Shown: positions 35,529-46,863, numbered from the stretch's first letter. The stretch is 64,000 nt of DNA from Clavelina lepadiformis (GCF_947623445.1 NC_135248.1:3534977-3598976), one strand, 5' to 3'. Notes: a model not told the origin generated them from the sequence alone. Made by a program: numbers and translations.

Positions 35529-37358
35529 CTACTGAAACGTTTCCTTCAAAAGATTGTGATATTTTTCAAAATCAAATGAATCATAAACAGTAATCGTGCT
35601 GAAATTGTCCGACTTATTACAATAGTCAACAACCACATGTCCACGAGCGTGGTGTCCTCCAAGTTCAATGGTAACTTTAATTTGTTTCGGTTTTAAACCA
35701 ATGCTGGAGTCAAGAGCAATGGACATGGCGTAAACATCACAGAATACCATTCCATCAGATCCATCCCTACCCTTATTCCTTGAAAACTTATTCAGTTGAT
35801 TTGTGACCATCTGAAATAAAAAAGACTGTCAACATGCATTACAAAAAGGACAAAATAAGAACCCTATAGAAAAAAATAACACAAAGCCAATCAAATCAAA
35901 TGTGGTATGACCAGATTAAAATAGATTATGTGAAAGAAAAACAACAAATAAGCAAAACCAAACAGCATTACCCAACAAAACCAAGCTATGTTATCAAATA
36001 GTAAACATGTCAATCTTGAGTTATGTCCTTACACATGCAAATTTCTTTCTATCGTTTTGTTTTCCAGCAAAAAGATCATCAAACAAATGCCATGGAAGGG
36101 GGTTATCAAGAGTGTATTCATAGTTTATTAAATGTGTAGGACACTTGGGTGAAAAAGAATCCAGAGTAATAAATGCTGCCTCGGGGTCAATACAAAAGTT
36201 GAATTCGGCAGCGGGGGTCCAATTTCCTGGATATAAAGACAATAATCGCTTCATACACATGAAAAAAAGAGCATGTGAATGCACAAACTAAAATAATTTG
36301 GTTTTTGCTCTTGCCTCTTGCATAGCGAGTTCCACCCATCACATATAATGCATCAAGTCTATTAGGTAGATCAGGATCTAGCTTTACTGCCAAGGCAAGG
36401 TTTGTTAAAGGGCCTGTAGCAACTATCTGTCAAAAAATAAAATATTAACAGTTGCAACCAACGAATGGTGAATTGTACGACTTTCAACCAACTTTTCTTC
36501 TTAAGCCTATCCAATAAAATCCCGGTCTGAAATTTTATCAAGAAACACGTTTTCGTACTTTTAGTTTGCCTGCATACTGCTTTGAAAGCTCGATAATTCC
36601 ATTAACAGCGTGATCTTCCTGTGCAAAATGACTTTATCAATAAATCTTGTTGACAGGATAACCACAGTGCTTGTTAAACCAGTTAACCTTGCTTCAGTAA
36701 CAACCGCAACAACAGTTTTATCTTACATTTTACAATTAAAACTTATTAAGCTTCACATGAAAGTTCCAGTTAATTAAAATTATAGATATTTGATTTAAAA
36801 AAATGATAATGCTGGACACGGTTTAGCTGCATTTTAAATTCAACTAAATGTACATAAAAATTAGAATGCCACCTCTAAAAAGTCTAACAAATTATGAGAA
36901 GCTTCTGGATAAAAATCCGGTTGGCCTCCCATGCCATCATCACCATGTACATTGGAAGCTGATTTTTTCTGTGATGGATGGATTGAAATAAGTGGATCTG
37001 GGCATCCTTTATACACTGGAATCTATGAAGTATAATGACTTAAATACCAACAGATATTATAACAAATGTAACAACTGTGCCTGTTATAGCCTATTTGGTT
37101 TAGCTTGTAGGGTTTACATTTAGCAATTGCTAGGAGATAAGTGAAAGAAATTTATAAAAAATATCTTACATTTCCTAGTTGATTATAAAGCTTTAAAATT
37201 CTCAGATTGTTCATGACAACATTATCCAACTTGGTGTTTCCTCCAACACAAGTTATACCAACTGCTTTTGCTTTGTGTGATTGCCCGAGTAGCATCATTA
37301 ATGCAATGGCATCATCAGAGCCAGTATCACAGTCATACAGAATAAAATTTTCACACAT
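35529..37358 (-). CDS. inosine-uridine-type nucleoside hydrolase, tandem copy 1
   Basis: Six exons identical in length to those of copy 2 (189, 150, 60, 112, 194 and 282 nt) lie at 37170-37358, 36873-37022, 36559-36618, 36315-36426, 36033-36226 and 35529-35810, giving 328 residues. Motifs are DCDTGSDD (9-16), HGDDGMGG, IVATGPLTNLALA, GNWTPAAEFN with IDPEA, and FCDVYAMSIALD with cysteine at the usual histidine position. Intron 4 starts with GCAAGA at 36314, the same non-canonical site as in copy 2, so it predates the duplication. Substrate preference cannot be read from sequence; purine and pyrimidine ribosides are both possible. An ATTAAA on the minus strand lies downstream of its stop, so copies 1 and 2 may be separate transcripts. 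Confidence 0.93.
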
Positions 37359-37848
37359 TTTATTTATTTCTACCTCACAATAACTAGTTACACAGCAAAA
37401 AAACAGAAGCAGTATCGAAGCTTTAATTAAAAATTGTGGAAAATGTACATAATGAACACAATCATATTTACTTATGCTTAATTTTTTTCATTTTTGAATT
37501 GATTACTTTCTGACAATGAGGTGCAAAAAAATAGCTGACAAAATTAATTGCAGATTTATTAGCAATGGCCAAAGTAATTGCATTGTTGCCTTGTACTTTG
37601 CGAATGAAGTGTTAGATTCCGTATTAGTTGACCTGCATTATCGATTTTTTTACAGTATCTTCTTTACATAAAAAGCGTAACTATTCAGTAGAAAGTATTT
37701 GCCGTCAGTGAGTTTATTTCATGTTCATGATTTGTCATGTGAATATCGGCATAGTTTTTCAACCATTTTTGTATAGTATCTTTAGCTATTTTGGTTAATC
37801 AAATACATAATATCAACAAAATCAACGGGACACCTAATCCCCTTAGAC

Positions 37849-38936
37849 CAGGGGTTCTTAAACTTTTTGGCACACGCCCCCTTTGACGGTACCTAAAAAA
37901 TCCGCGTCCCACCCTATTGCAAAATAAAAAAGCATTAAACAAAACAATAATTTATTTTCAATTAACTTTTATTAATGTGAAGGATGCAGTTGTTTTTGGG
38001 AAACCAAACGTTTAATTCAAGGCTTTGTAGAAGATAATGCACATCTTAGGTCGGCTTCACAGTCAAATTTGTTCCTAGGTTTTGTCTTTATATTCATGAA
38101 GATGACGCTGCAAACGACTTGGTCTAAAATCGTCGTTGCTTAGCTTTTCTAAGCATATCACGCATTGCGGTACGACTTTTCCGTTCACTGTGGTATCTAT
38201 AAAGCCATACTTCAGATAATTTTGGTCATACTTTCTCTTTTTTCTACTCATTTTGTGTCAATACAATTAGTTTAATTACTAAAATACCTGGTTAGTAAAT
38301 CAATACTAAATCTAAGTTTTACTTCATTTTACGGTTTTAATATTGGCTGACGTTGGTTTCACCCTATTTAAACCAGGTGCGCGACATCACTATTTTAACT
38401 ATGTGTGGCCGACACTGCACACAAATTTTCAATCGTTAATAACTCGAAAATTATACGTCGTAAACTGACCGGATTTTTACATGTTAGTAGCAAAAACATC
38501 TGGCTTCCTGTATACATCATAATTGTAAAACTAAAGAAAATGCATTTAGTGTAAATTAAGTATTTCTACAAGTGATACATTTGTAAAAGTTTTTCTTGTT
38601 ACGCCGCCCTCCATTGTGAGAAAAACCAGGTCACCGCACAAAGAGAACACAAGAGAACAGTTAGTTAGTCGAGCTAGTAGTGCGGAATGAGTAAACGAAA
38701 ACAATACACTTCAATGTGGGGAGATAGCAAGTATCATGAGGTAACAATTGACGTATTTCAGAATCCAAATTTCAAAAATACACTTGCCATTGTGACACAC
38801 TTTAAAATTTTAGTAAAAATGAACCTATAGCGAAAGTCAAGAAAGCATGTTTAGACATAACTCATATAATAGACAGTTTGTCATCTCTCGCGCCCCCTTT
38901 ATGAATGTTACCTGCCCCCCAGTTTAAGAACCACTG
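37849..38936 (-). mobile_element. hAT transposon remnant with BED-finger start of a ZBED-like transposase
   Basis: A 1088-bp element begins CAGGGGTTCTTAAACTTTTT and ends with the complement of CAGTGGTTCTTAAACTG, so the ends are inverted repeats of about 16 bp. Flanking 8-mers (CCTTAGAC and TCTTATAT) agree at only five positions, so the target duplication has decayed. Inside, the minus strand carries a short transposase fragment (separate entry). The element is an internally deleted hAT of the type that gave rise to vertebrate ZBED5-like genes. It probably cannot move on its own. Confidence 0.85.
38075..38251 (-). pseudogene. BED-type zinc finger fragment of hAT transposase
   Basis: A 58-codon frame starts MSRKKRKYDQNYLKYGF and continues with VVPQCVICLEKLSNDDF and RPSRLQRHL. 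The order matches the N-terminal BED finger of ZBED5/FAM200-type hAT transposases. The two cysteines and the first histidine are present, but the second histidine is not at its usual spacing. A TAG follows directly, and none of the catalytic core or dimerisation domain is found in the rest of the element, so this is a broken leftover. Confidence 0.8.
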
Positions 38937-40562
38937 TCTTATATTTATATAAAAAGCCACGGACACATAACAGAACTTTTGACTTTAACTTAATTTTATT
39001 GGTAATCTAGAAGTTCGGTGCATATAATACCAGTATACAAATATCATACTGTATAATATTCTTCATGCACCACATGATATTTTACCAAAACACAGTGTTC
39101 AGATAAAGTAAACAAAAACATGAAAGCACAGAAACAACCAAATTACTGAAGTTAAAAGTTTGAAAAACTTTACAACACATTTCTCCAAACAAAGGCCACT
39201 CATCATTAATGTAATACCGGCACATGTCATATAAATTTATGGTTAATCAGCATTTTGTGAAATGTAAGAACAGAACATCAAAACATAGTGGTACATAAAT
39301 TTAAAGTTTCAATCTACACAGCACTAGGCTTAAGAAAGCGTTTTAAGTAACATTAATACGTCAAGTCAAGATAGAATTACTACAAATTACATACCAGTAC
39401 CACTTTAGCCATACCATGCACATGAGTGCATGCAATGTCTGCTTAAAGGAAACTTTGCGCATCATGAAGCAAAAAGTGTAGTTTCAAAAACCTAACAAAC
39501 TAAAAACAACCCTGATAGGAATCAAAGATAACTGATAGTAGGTGGCGCATTTTCAGCAAGTACAAAAAACTAGGGTAGCGCTATCTTTTTCTGTCTACAG
39601 CGTAAATCCAAATCGCAAGAACTGAATAGACTAACAAAGCATGTCTATTCAAGAGTAACTATCTGATAGAGACAACATAATCAGACCTATAACTAAAAAG
39701 ATATCTGCTAAATTATGTCTACTCAATATAGTGAGCAAAGCAAATAATTTGCGTTAAAGCATCTAACAATATTAATCATTAACTAGATTACCTACAACCT
39801 ATTCTTTAAGAGCAATCAGTACTGCTAAATATGAGACACTAAATCAGTGCAATGCTAGCAATCTACAGTATCAGCAAAAATATTTACTTACCAGTTAGTC
39901 GGCATTACTGCAATCATTTTGCAGTATCATCGCTTTGTCTTGAGCAAACTGGCAAGCAACAAAGCTATACTGTCAAAATGATATATGAAGTAATATGAAC
40001 CTGTACATAAAGCTGAAATATAAACGTATAAATAAATGTCATATCATTACTCAAGCAGAATTTCCAAGTGTTTGCGTAAACATGAATTTGGACATCACGC
40101 TGAGATTTGTAACAATGTCTGTTCATTAATTGTGCCTTTGAGCAATCTGTGCTACATAGCATAATTTACTTGTGAAGAGCTAAAGCCTTGGATTTTGCTA
40201 TTTAACACTTACAAATCTATTCGACAATTCATTACAAGCCCACAGAAAATAAGCAGACATCACATAAGAAAACATTAAACATGACACCATACAATGTTAA
40301 AACCGAAACCACATATTTCAGCATATGCAAAACACTCAATGAAATATAAAATGAATAACAATAAAACATTCTTAAATCTAAAGCTATTTTATTTATGCAA
40401 AGTTGGGGAATTGTAAAGACTTGTTGATGCATTACTAGCAATCAACATACATGACAAAATTTCCCAAATACAAAGTATCATTCAGACTGCAGCAAACTTC
40501 GTTTTTGCTAAATTGATTATTTTAAAACAGTGTTTAACCATTTTGTTTTACAATTATTCACT
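38937..40562. other. intergenic downstream of UFD1, no gene recognised
   Basis: AT-rich with no supported gene. Minus-strand AATAAA at 40388-40393 is a plausible polyadenylation signal for UFD1, about 170 nt after its stop. Confidence 0.5.
40388..40393 (-). terminator. AATAAA polyadenylation signal of UFD1
   Basis: TTTATT on the plus strand reads AATAAA on the minus strand, about 170 nt after the UFD1 stop codon. Confidence 0.5.
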
Positions 40563-41507
40563 TCATTTTTTCCTTTTATTTCTCAGACTTTGGCCTTGTC
40601 CAGAAAAGGCCTCAAAATCGGTTGATGGGCCAGCTTCAGGTTCCTTTTTTGGAAAATTGTTCCTAATGTATGTTAAGCTGCCAAACTTCCATTTATAGTT
40701 TGGTATTCCCCTTTTAATCGATGACATGTCCAACTCTGTTTTTTTGGCTTTAACTTTTTTCTTTTTGCCATCCAGTCGGTTGCCAGCACCTTCGAATGGT
40801 GAAAATGTGGTGTTTTCTTTCATGTACTCTTCGATTGCTTTCTTCATATCTGGAGTTCCAACTGAAAACGCTTCCTCTGCTTTTTTCGGTGCTGGTGGCT
40901 CATAGCCAACAGGAGCATCAAATTCCAGGCTGATGTCACATTCGATAATACAAACAGCTGTTTGGGGTTTCACTTCTAGCACGCATAGTTCATACTGACG
41001 GTTGTTGTACTGGATTGCAATAACATCCCCCTTTGTGAGACACGCAAAGTTACGAAGAGCATTCTCTAGAACTGCTTTCGGATTTGAAATATCATGAAAG
41101 TCTTTTGACTGAGGTTGAAACCGAGCATATGTTGCTATAGGCAATGTGCAATTTTCAACATGAACAAGATCTCCTTCTGAAAGCAATAGATTCTGCATCA
41201 TCCAGTACGGCAAAAATATCACACCTTCTTCAGCTACAAATTCAAGGACACCACAATGTGTTGAACGTTCATTGGCTGTGTTTATGTTAGTCAATTTAAA
41301 CAACATTGGATAAGATATATTTAGGCGGCTAAGCTGATCCAGGGCAGAAGGAGGCATGATAATTTTTCCTCCCTTTTTAATATCTTCACTTTTGGTATCA
41401 GAAAGAGCCCCAAAACTGCTCGAGTAGCACCTATATTTGTTGCTGAATCGATTTGCCCTTGGGCCGCCCATCATTCCAAACTCATCGAACATGTTCATTC
41501 CAAACAT
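40563..41507 (-). CDS. UFD1: UFD1, ubiquitin-binding cofactor of p97/VCP
   Basis: One exon of 314 residues (human 307). UFD1 pairs with NPL4 to bring ubiquitinated substrates to the p97 ATPase for ER-associated and chromatin-associated degradation. Residues about 18-200 form the conserved ubiquitin-binding double-psi barrel, with IIMPPSALDQLSRLNISYPM, FLPYWMMQNL, and QYELCVLEVKP. The C-terminal tail contains two p97-binding SHP boxes, FSPFEGAGNRL (235-245) and FEAFSGQGQSL (298-308), and the NPL4-binding region KRGIPNYKWKFG between them. The start MFGMNMFDEF matches the animal family. It is intronless, unlike vertebrate UFD1, consistent with a retrocopy replacement or lineage-specific intron loss. 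Confidence 0.97.
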   Translation of the reverse strand: MFGMNMFDEFGMMGGPRANRFSNKYRCYSSSFGALSDTKSEDIKKGGKIIMPPSALDQLSRLNISYPMLFKLTNINTANERSTHCGVLEFVAEEGVIFLPYWMMQNLLLSEGDLVHVENCTLPIATYARFQPQSKDFHDISNPKAVLENALRNFACLTKGDVIAIQYNNRQYELCVLEVKPQTAVCIIECDISLEFDAPVGYEPPAPKKAEEAFSVGTPDMKKAIEEYMKENTTFSPFEGAGNRLDGKKKKVKAKKTELDMSSIKRGIPNYKWKFGSLTYIRNNFPKKEPEAGPSTDFEAFSGQGQSLRNKRKK

Positions 41508-43523
41508 AATTAACTATATCAGATTTTTAAATGTATGATGTTCACTAACACTGCACAGGAAATAAAACAGTTAAGTAACTTTACAGAATTGCACTTATTG
41601 GATAGGCTAATCACATGCATACAATCAATCAGATAAAAGTTTTAAGTTAAAAAAGCATTTTGTTTAAAGATAAAGTGAGAAAAGACAGAACAGATGGCTG
41701 CAATATTAACAGCTCAAGAAAAGTGAACACTAATATACCACGGTACAATAAGTGGGGAATTACAAAATAATCATAGGTAACTTGGCAGCGTAGTTGTCAG
41801 AATGCCAAACATGAAATAATGTGAAGCGGGTGTTTTGTTGTCATTGGAATACCTTTGGTCAAAGCATTAATGGTGCTTTTTCTATTCAGTGAATCAGTGA
41901 TACTGGTGAATCAAATCAAACTAAATCCAGGCATAGCCACAAAAAAACAAATAAATAAACCAAAGAAAAATATGTCTCCATATAATAATGCACAATGTAG
42001 GGATCAACCAATTTATTCCGGCCAATATTTAACACTTCGATGCATATAGGCACATTTTCTATTAATGCAAAGGCTGATATGATAGTTATTTGGTGACAGT
42101 GTATGAGCCAATTAGAAGAGGAATTTCAGGACAAAAATGTTTTGCAGGAAAATCATCGACGGAAATGCAGAGCGTTAAAAGCAGTAAACGCTCTATTATG
42201 AAGTGTTGTTGAAATTTCACAACCATCGAAAAAATTAAAACGCTTTTGACTGACATTAAACTTTCATTATATGTGAGTGTGCAAAAACGCATGTGTAAAA
42301 AATCGTGTATTAAATCAAGTGCGCAAAAATGCAAATCTTGGTATGATGGCGTGCACTAAAGCCATAATTTTTTGTTTTTTTATTGTAAGTTGGTGATCGA
42401 ATAACTCATAGTGGAAAGTGTAGCACCTGCACGTACGAATATAAACCTGCACTCTGAACTTTTTTAGTTCACACAGCAATTTATAATAAACAAACAAGCA
42501 AAAATTGATTGCTTCATTGTCCATTTAAAATAAACATACAAAAAGTATGTTATTTGTTACAGTTGTGGTTGAAACCAGCCATGCCAAACCGCAGAGCATG
42601 GCAGTTTTTGCCGAGATCTCAGGGGTGCAGAAGCAATTCGGCGTGCATGTTGATGAACCTTCTGTGTGCAGCTGCAATACTTTCCACCATGTCATAGTCA
42701 AGGGACAAGTTTTTACAGTAAAAAACAGAGAAAAAAGTGGTTGTTACTTAAATTTTTTAGAGAGATTTCTCCTTTCCCCAGTGTGCAATACCAGATGTGC
42801 TTCTGCTGGCTGCCACACTCTAGGCCTATAGTCTGGTTGCCATGCTTTCCAGTTGGGCAAACAACAAGCTTTTCTTCGTTTATTGATTATAAATCGGCGT
42901 GCATGATAATGAATCTCATGCGTGAAGGTGCCACACTTTCCACTAGGCCTAATAGCTTATATGATACCGTTATCTTTTAGGTTCCATTCATGGAAAATTG
43001 GTGATTTTAAAGTTAAGCACCATAAGAGCTCATCAATGCGTAACCACATCAGGGCTACATTCACAAGTCTCTTTGTAACAGTCTGACTTTGTATAGGACA
43101 AGGGTATGCTACTAATTTATGTTTAAATTATAGACCTACGCTTGCACTTAAGATTCAGTATGTATTATCATTTGTAGACCTACAAAGATTAAAATGAGAT
43201 ATTTCACAATTCTTCACTTTCAGTAAGTCAGTAAGTGGGCAATGGGTTTATTCTGCACAACCGTAATAGGCCAATTCAGTGCCTTGGCGCTTTTCACAGA
43301 TTTGTTGAGCATTCTGCAGATTCCTCATTCCGCAAATTAAAAGGACAACTTGCCCAAACAAAAGTCAGTGTAAATAAAAAAAAATAACTTTGAATTTTTT
43401 AAAAGAATTTTTTGCAAAATAAGGCAGCAAATGCAGATAGGCCTAGATGATAATATCTACACGCCTAGTATCTTCTGATCCTACGGTAACAATCTATCCA
43501 GTTAATGCTTAGATCCATTAGAC
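41508..43523. other. intergenic, unassigned repeat motifs
   Basis: No gene is recognised. At 42640-42700 and 42888-42950 two related stretches (TCGGCGTGCATG, then GATGAA or AATGAA, GTG, and ACTTTCCAC) repeat about 250 bp apart, and a third relative lies at 29945-30020. Open frames over 42547-42980 look like by-products of this repeat. Confidence 0.4.
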
Positions 43524-43929
43524 CAGAGGTGACGAACTTTCGGTTAGGACCCCGCCTCCGAGTCCGAACACGCGACCAGCAAAATAATTTTGTGCCGCCC
43601 GCAAATCGGTTTGACAATCGCTCTTGCATGGCGAAGCATTTCGGGGAGACCAGCAGTCTTGCACTTTCTTTGACCTATTTCTAATCATTGCGCAATGAGA
43701 TATCAAAAGCTGATAGCACGATTGAGTCGCAGCAGTATGTCTTCAATAAATTTCCGAACTCAACCGATTTATTTTTTGCGGCCGCAGGAGCAGCTAAAAT
43801 CTGCCGAATAAAGCGGTTACACTTGAGTGCTAATTATTACGCAAAACTGTACAGGTTACAAAAAGTTGTGCGGGCCGCTTACTCAGCTGTAGCTGACAAA
43901 GTGGTCTGCGTCAGGGTTCGTCACCTCTG
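43524..43929. mobile_element. hAT-like MITE
   Basis: A 406-bp element has inverted ends CAGAGGTGACGAAC and GTTCGTCACCTCTG, a perfect 14-bp match. Flanking 8-mers CATTAGAC and CAGACCCT do not agree well, so the target duplication has decayed or the element was rearranged. It has no coding capacity. It directly abuts a fragment of another hAT family to its right. Confidence 0.8.
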
Positions 43930-43954
43930 CAGACCCTAGAATCTGCAGGATCTA

Positions 43955-44081
43955 GAGTTGTAAATAAATAAACACGTAAAAATAAACTTTTTTGAATTAA
44001 TTTTCCTCTCCTGTAAGTGTGCTGCGAGCGTTTTATACTTTTTCTAGTGTGGAACAAGCTGAAAACGTTTGGGAACCACTG
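43955..44081 (-). mobile_element. truncated hAT MITE of the 29180-29489 family
   Basis: Reversed relative to the intact copy, the minus strand reads CAGTGGTTCCCAAACGTTTT, then AGCTTGT, a TATAAAACGCTCGC-like segment and CACACTTACAGGAGA, all in the same order as 29180-29300. The other end is missing; the neighbouring MITE lies where it would be. Confidence 0.8.
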
Positions 44082-45533
44082 GTCTACGGCCTAGACCTAG
44101 ATCCATTACTAAGCAATTTTTCCGAAAATACGGAGAATCATGTGTAAAGTTACATAGAAATCTATCTGTTCATCAGATAAATTCCGAAATGATTTGAACA
44201 ATTCTGAAAAAAAATAAGAATTTTCAAAATGGTTGCAACGATTTCGTACCAGATAACTTTGGTTTAGCTTCACACACAATACCGATAAAATTTTTGGTAT
44301 ACTTTTTTAAAAATTTGTTATTGTTTTTGGGAGTTTCCCTATTTAGCACAGTATGTTTAAATCTTTGTTGGATCGTAATTTGATCTATTGACTAGGTCTA
44401 AGCCTAAGCGTTCACTCTATTGTAAACTTGTGCAGGTTTGTGCAGACCGTGTCCTATTTGCGAGCCAGACAGGAAAGATAGATATCGCGTAAAGGAATTC
44501 ATATGCTGCTAACTTGAGCGAAATCTTCAAAATCCCATGCCTAGAACGCTTGTGATTTAAAAAAGAATGAAAGTGGGTCGACAATTTCTGTTGTAAAATA
44601 AAGACGATCGAAAAAATCTTGTCACCCCAAAAAAATGGCGGCAGTAACTCAGAAAGGGCTTGTTATCTGGTAATACTTGTTATCTGATTTTTACTCTTCA
44701 TCTTTTAGTACTTTTGTGGGCCTCAATATAGTGGCCTCACTAGCCTAGGCCATGAAAACATGCTTTTAAGCCAAACTTCCTGGCTTTGCATGTACCTTTT
44801 TCTCATAAAGTACTGTACCGTATTTTCCAACCTTGAGTAAAAATTATTCTCAGTAGTTCTGGGTAATTTATATGTATACTTTGCCAACTGTTTAAACTGG
44901 ACTACAACCTCCTCTGACTTAAGTCGCACAAAGCTGAACATAGTTAATGCACATAGCTTCCCAATGCTTCACGTAGTTGTTGCACATAGTTGTACGTATT
45001 AAAAGACAATTAAGCTAGACTTTGAATTGAAATAAACGATGCGTTAAAACCGGAGCACATTGTAAAATGATTAAAAATAAATACTATACAGCAAAGCGCA
45101 ATGATTATGCTGTAACAAATGTCTGAAATTGTCTGCTTCTGCATTTATAATGTTTGTATCCACTTTAGCTCTAGTTTAAACTTAAAATAGTCAGTTCTTT
45201 AATGCTAACACAAAAAAGAACTTCCTGGTATTTGCACACATATGCACAAAGTTAAAAGGGATTATTTTAATATATGCCTTAACTATATTGAAATGAATAG
45301 CAGGCCACATTGGTGCTAAATTGACCTAGAACAAGCTGGTTATAAAGTATGGTGTCATAAAAGAAATCGCTCAATAAAAAAATGGAATCTAACTTTCAGG
45401 TTACTAAATGAAGATATAAGTAAATTTATTAAGGAGATGTGCTTTATTTTTGCGCACTTTTTCAATCTATCGATCTTTTAAACTTTTTTTAGAAGTTTTT
45501 TTATTGTAAAGTACCTAATTGTAAGTAGGTACA
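44082..45533. other. intergenic upstream of CENP-M, contains one dispersed repeat
   Basis: No gene is recognised. The part at about 44490-44665 is a diverged match to 49580-49750 (separate entries). The CENP-M promoter is expected near 45350-45500; a TTTTTTTAG-like acceptor stands at about 45483-45492 and could be a spliced-leader site. Confidence 0.4.
44490..44665 (+). repeat. dispersed direct repeat, copy 1
   Basis: ATCGCGTAAAGGAATTCATATGCTG, GCGAAATC, CGCTTG-GATTTAAAAAAGAAT, AAAAAATCTT and AACTCAGAAAGGG recur in the same order at 49580-49750. The pair brackets CENP-M and the tandem duplication after it, about 5.1 kb apart. Confidence 0.65.
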
Positions 45534-46587
45534 ATGCCATTTCCACGCAAAATTACTTTAACAAATGCTGGAGAGACACCATCATTGCTACTTGTTGGAT
45601 CTTTTGGCGAACACCTTCAGGAAATTGCTATGGGAGTTTTAAAAGAGGCTGAAGAGAGGCAGCAACATATCATTGTATATACTAGTGACAAACTGCCTGT
45701 AGATGGTAAGAAAAATCATAGCTGGAAAGTTTGGAAACTAAACGGAAAGTTATTTTAAGTCCTTATACTGCATTGTTATATGCTTTTTGATTCTTTTTAC
45801 TGTAGAGATTTCTTTCCCAAAACAAGAAACTTTCCCACCTGGAGAAAATAAAGTTATATTGTTAACTTGTCTGCAACACAAATGTTTTAACAATTTCTCA
45901 TTCAATATATTTTTACAGGATCTGGAGTGAATGATATTGTTCAAATTTCACTTGTTGTTTTTTTCATTGACGTGTGCGACAAAGAATCACTTGCTAGAGC
46001 AAAGTTGTCCTTGACATTTTTACCGGTAGAATTTTATTTGGGAAGACTTCTTTTTGTGGGTATGGCCTGTTGTTTCAATATTCCACTTTCTTCTTGAACA
46101 TGTTTCTGTTTCTTAACAGCTGCTTTTGCTAAACTATTGTTAAGAATTAAGATTCATGTAATTATTGCATTTTTTTACAGTTAAAGTAATGTGTTTAATT
46201 GTAATAAGCCTTATTTATTAATTGATGTCAATTAAAGTATATTAATAGCGCAGAGTTTACAACTTAGTTTTGAAATGTTTTCCACTATTTGCATGTTTTT
46301 TTTGCCCAATTTGAGTCTATTTTTTGTGAAATTATTTATTGTGTGTATTTGCAGGTTTGAATTTTTCTGATGAAAGTCAGTGGAGCATATCACCAGAGGA
46401 AGTGTCCATTCTATCAAAAGAATGTGATTGCCCCGTCCTCTGGGGTTCTCTGGACAAAGTATCTGGGAAAGCTGTCTTCATGTCACAAATTCTAACAAAA
46501 CTGAAACTATTATCATCTGATATTCCATACATTTCTCCAACCACAATGTGTGGGAATAGTAGAGATTATTCTACTGAACATGGCTGA
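45534..46587 (+). CDS. CENPM: CENP-M, kinetochore subunit with inactive small-GTPase fold
   Basis: Three exons (45534-45705, 45919-46059, 46355-46587) join in frame to 181 residues; human CENP-M has 180. CENP-M is a pseudo-GTPase in the CENP-H/I/K/M part of the inner kinetochore, needed to hold CENP-I. TPSLLLVGSFGEHLQEIAMG matches the first strand and degenerate P-loop region, without a Walker lysine, as expected. DIVQISLVVFFIDVCDKESL corresponds to the strand reading DLIVFVVNLHSKYSL in human, and LPVEFYLGRLLFVG to VDASFFLGKVCFLATG. The final exon matches the C-terminal helices. Similarity is modest, but order, length and the absence of GTPase residues agree. AATAAA follows at 46858. Confidence 0.85.
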
Positions 46588-46857
46588 TACTACTACTTCT
46601 CTAATTACGGAAGTGCTGTATGCTTAACTATTCAATTTAATTGGCCTTGAGTTCTTGTAGGTTAAAAGGCTGCTATTCACGACATGCGTCAGTGCATTTT
46701 GGCTTTTTAGAACTTCTGTTTTTGTGACAGTTACCGTTCAAAAAACTGTACAGTATGTACAACATATTCAAACTTGTAAATATTGTAGATTGTACAATAC
46801 CCTTGTACAAATTTAAACTACTAATGAACAACTTTCAGTGTTGAAATCGTAAATTAC

Positions 46858-46863
46858 AATAAA
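46858..46863 (+). terminator. AATAAA polyadenylation signal of CENP-M
   Basis: Clear AATAAA 271 nt after the CENP-M stop. Confidence 0.55.

Noticed and set aside
42547-42980. Overlapping 62- to 104-codon frames as a gene
   Set aside because: They overlap in different frames across a dispersed repeat motif and show no domain.
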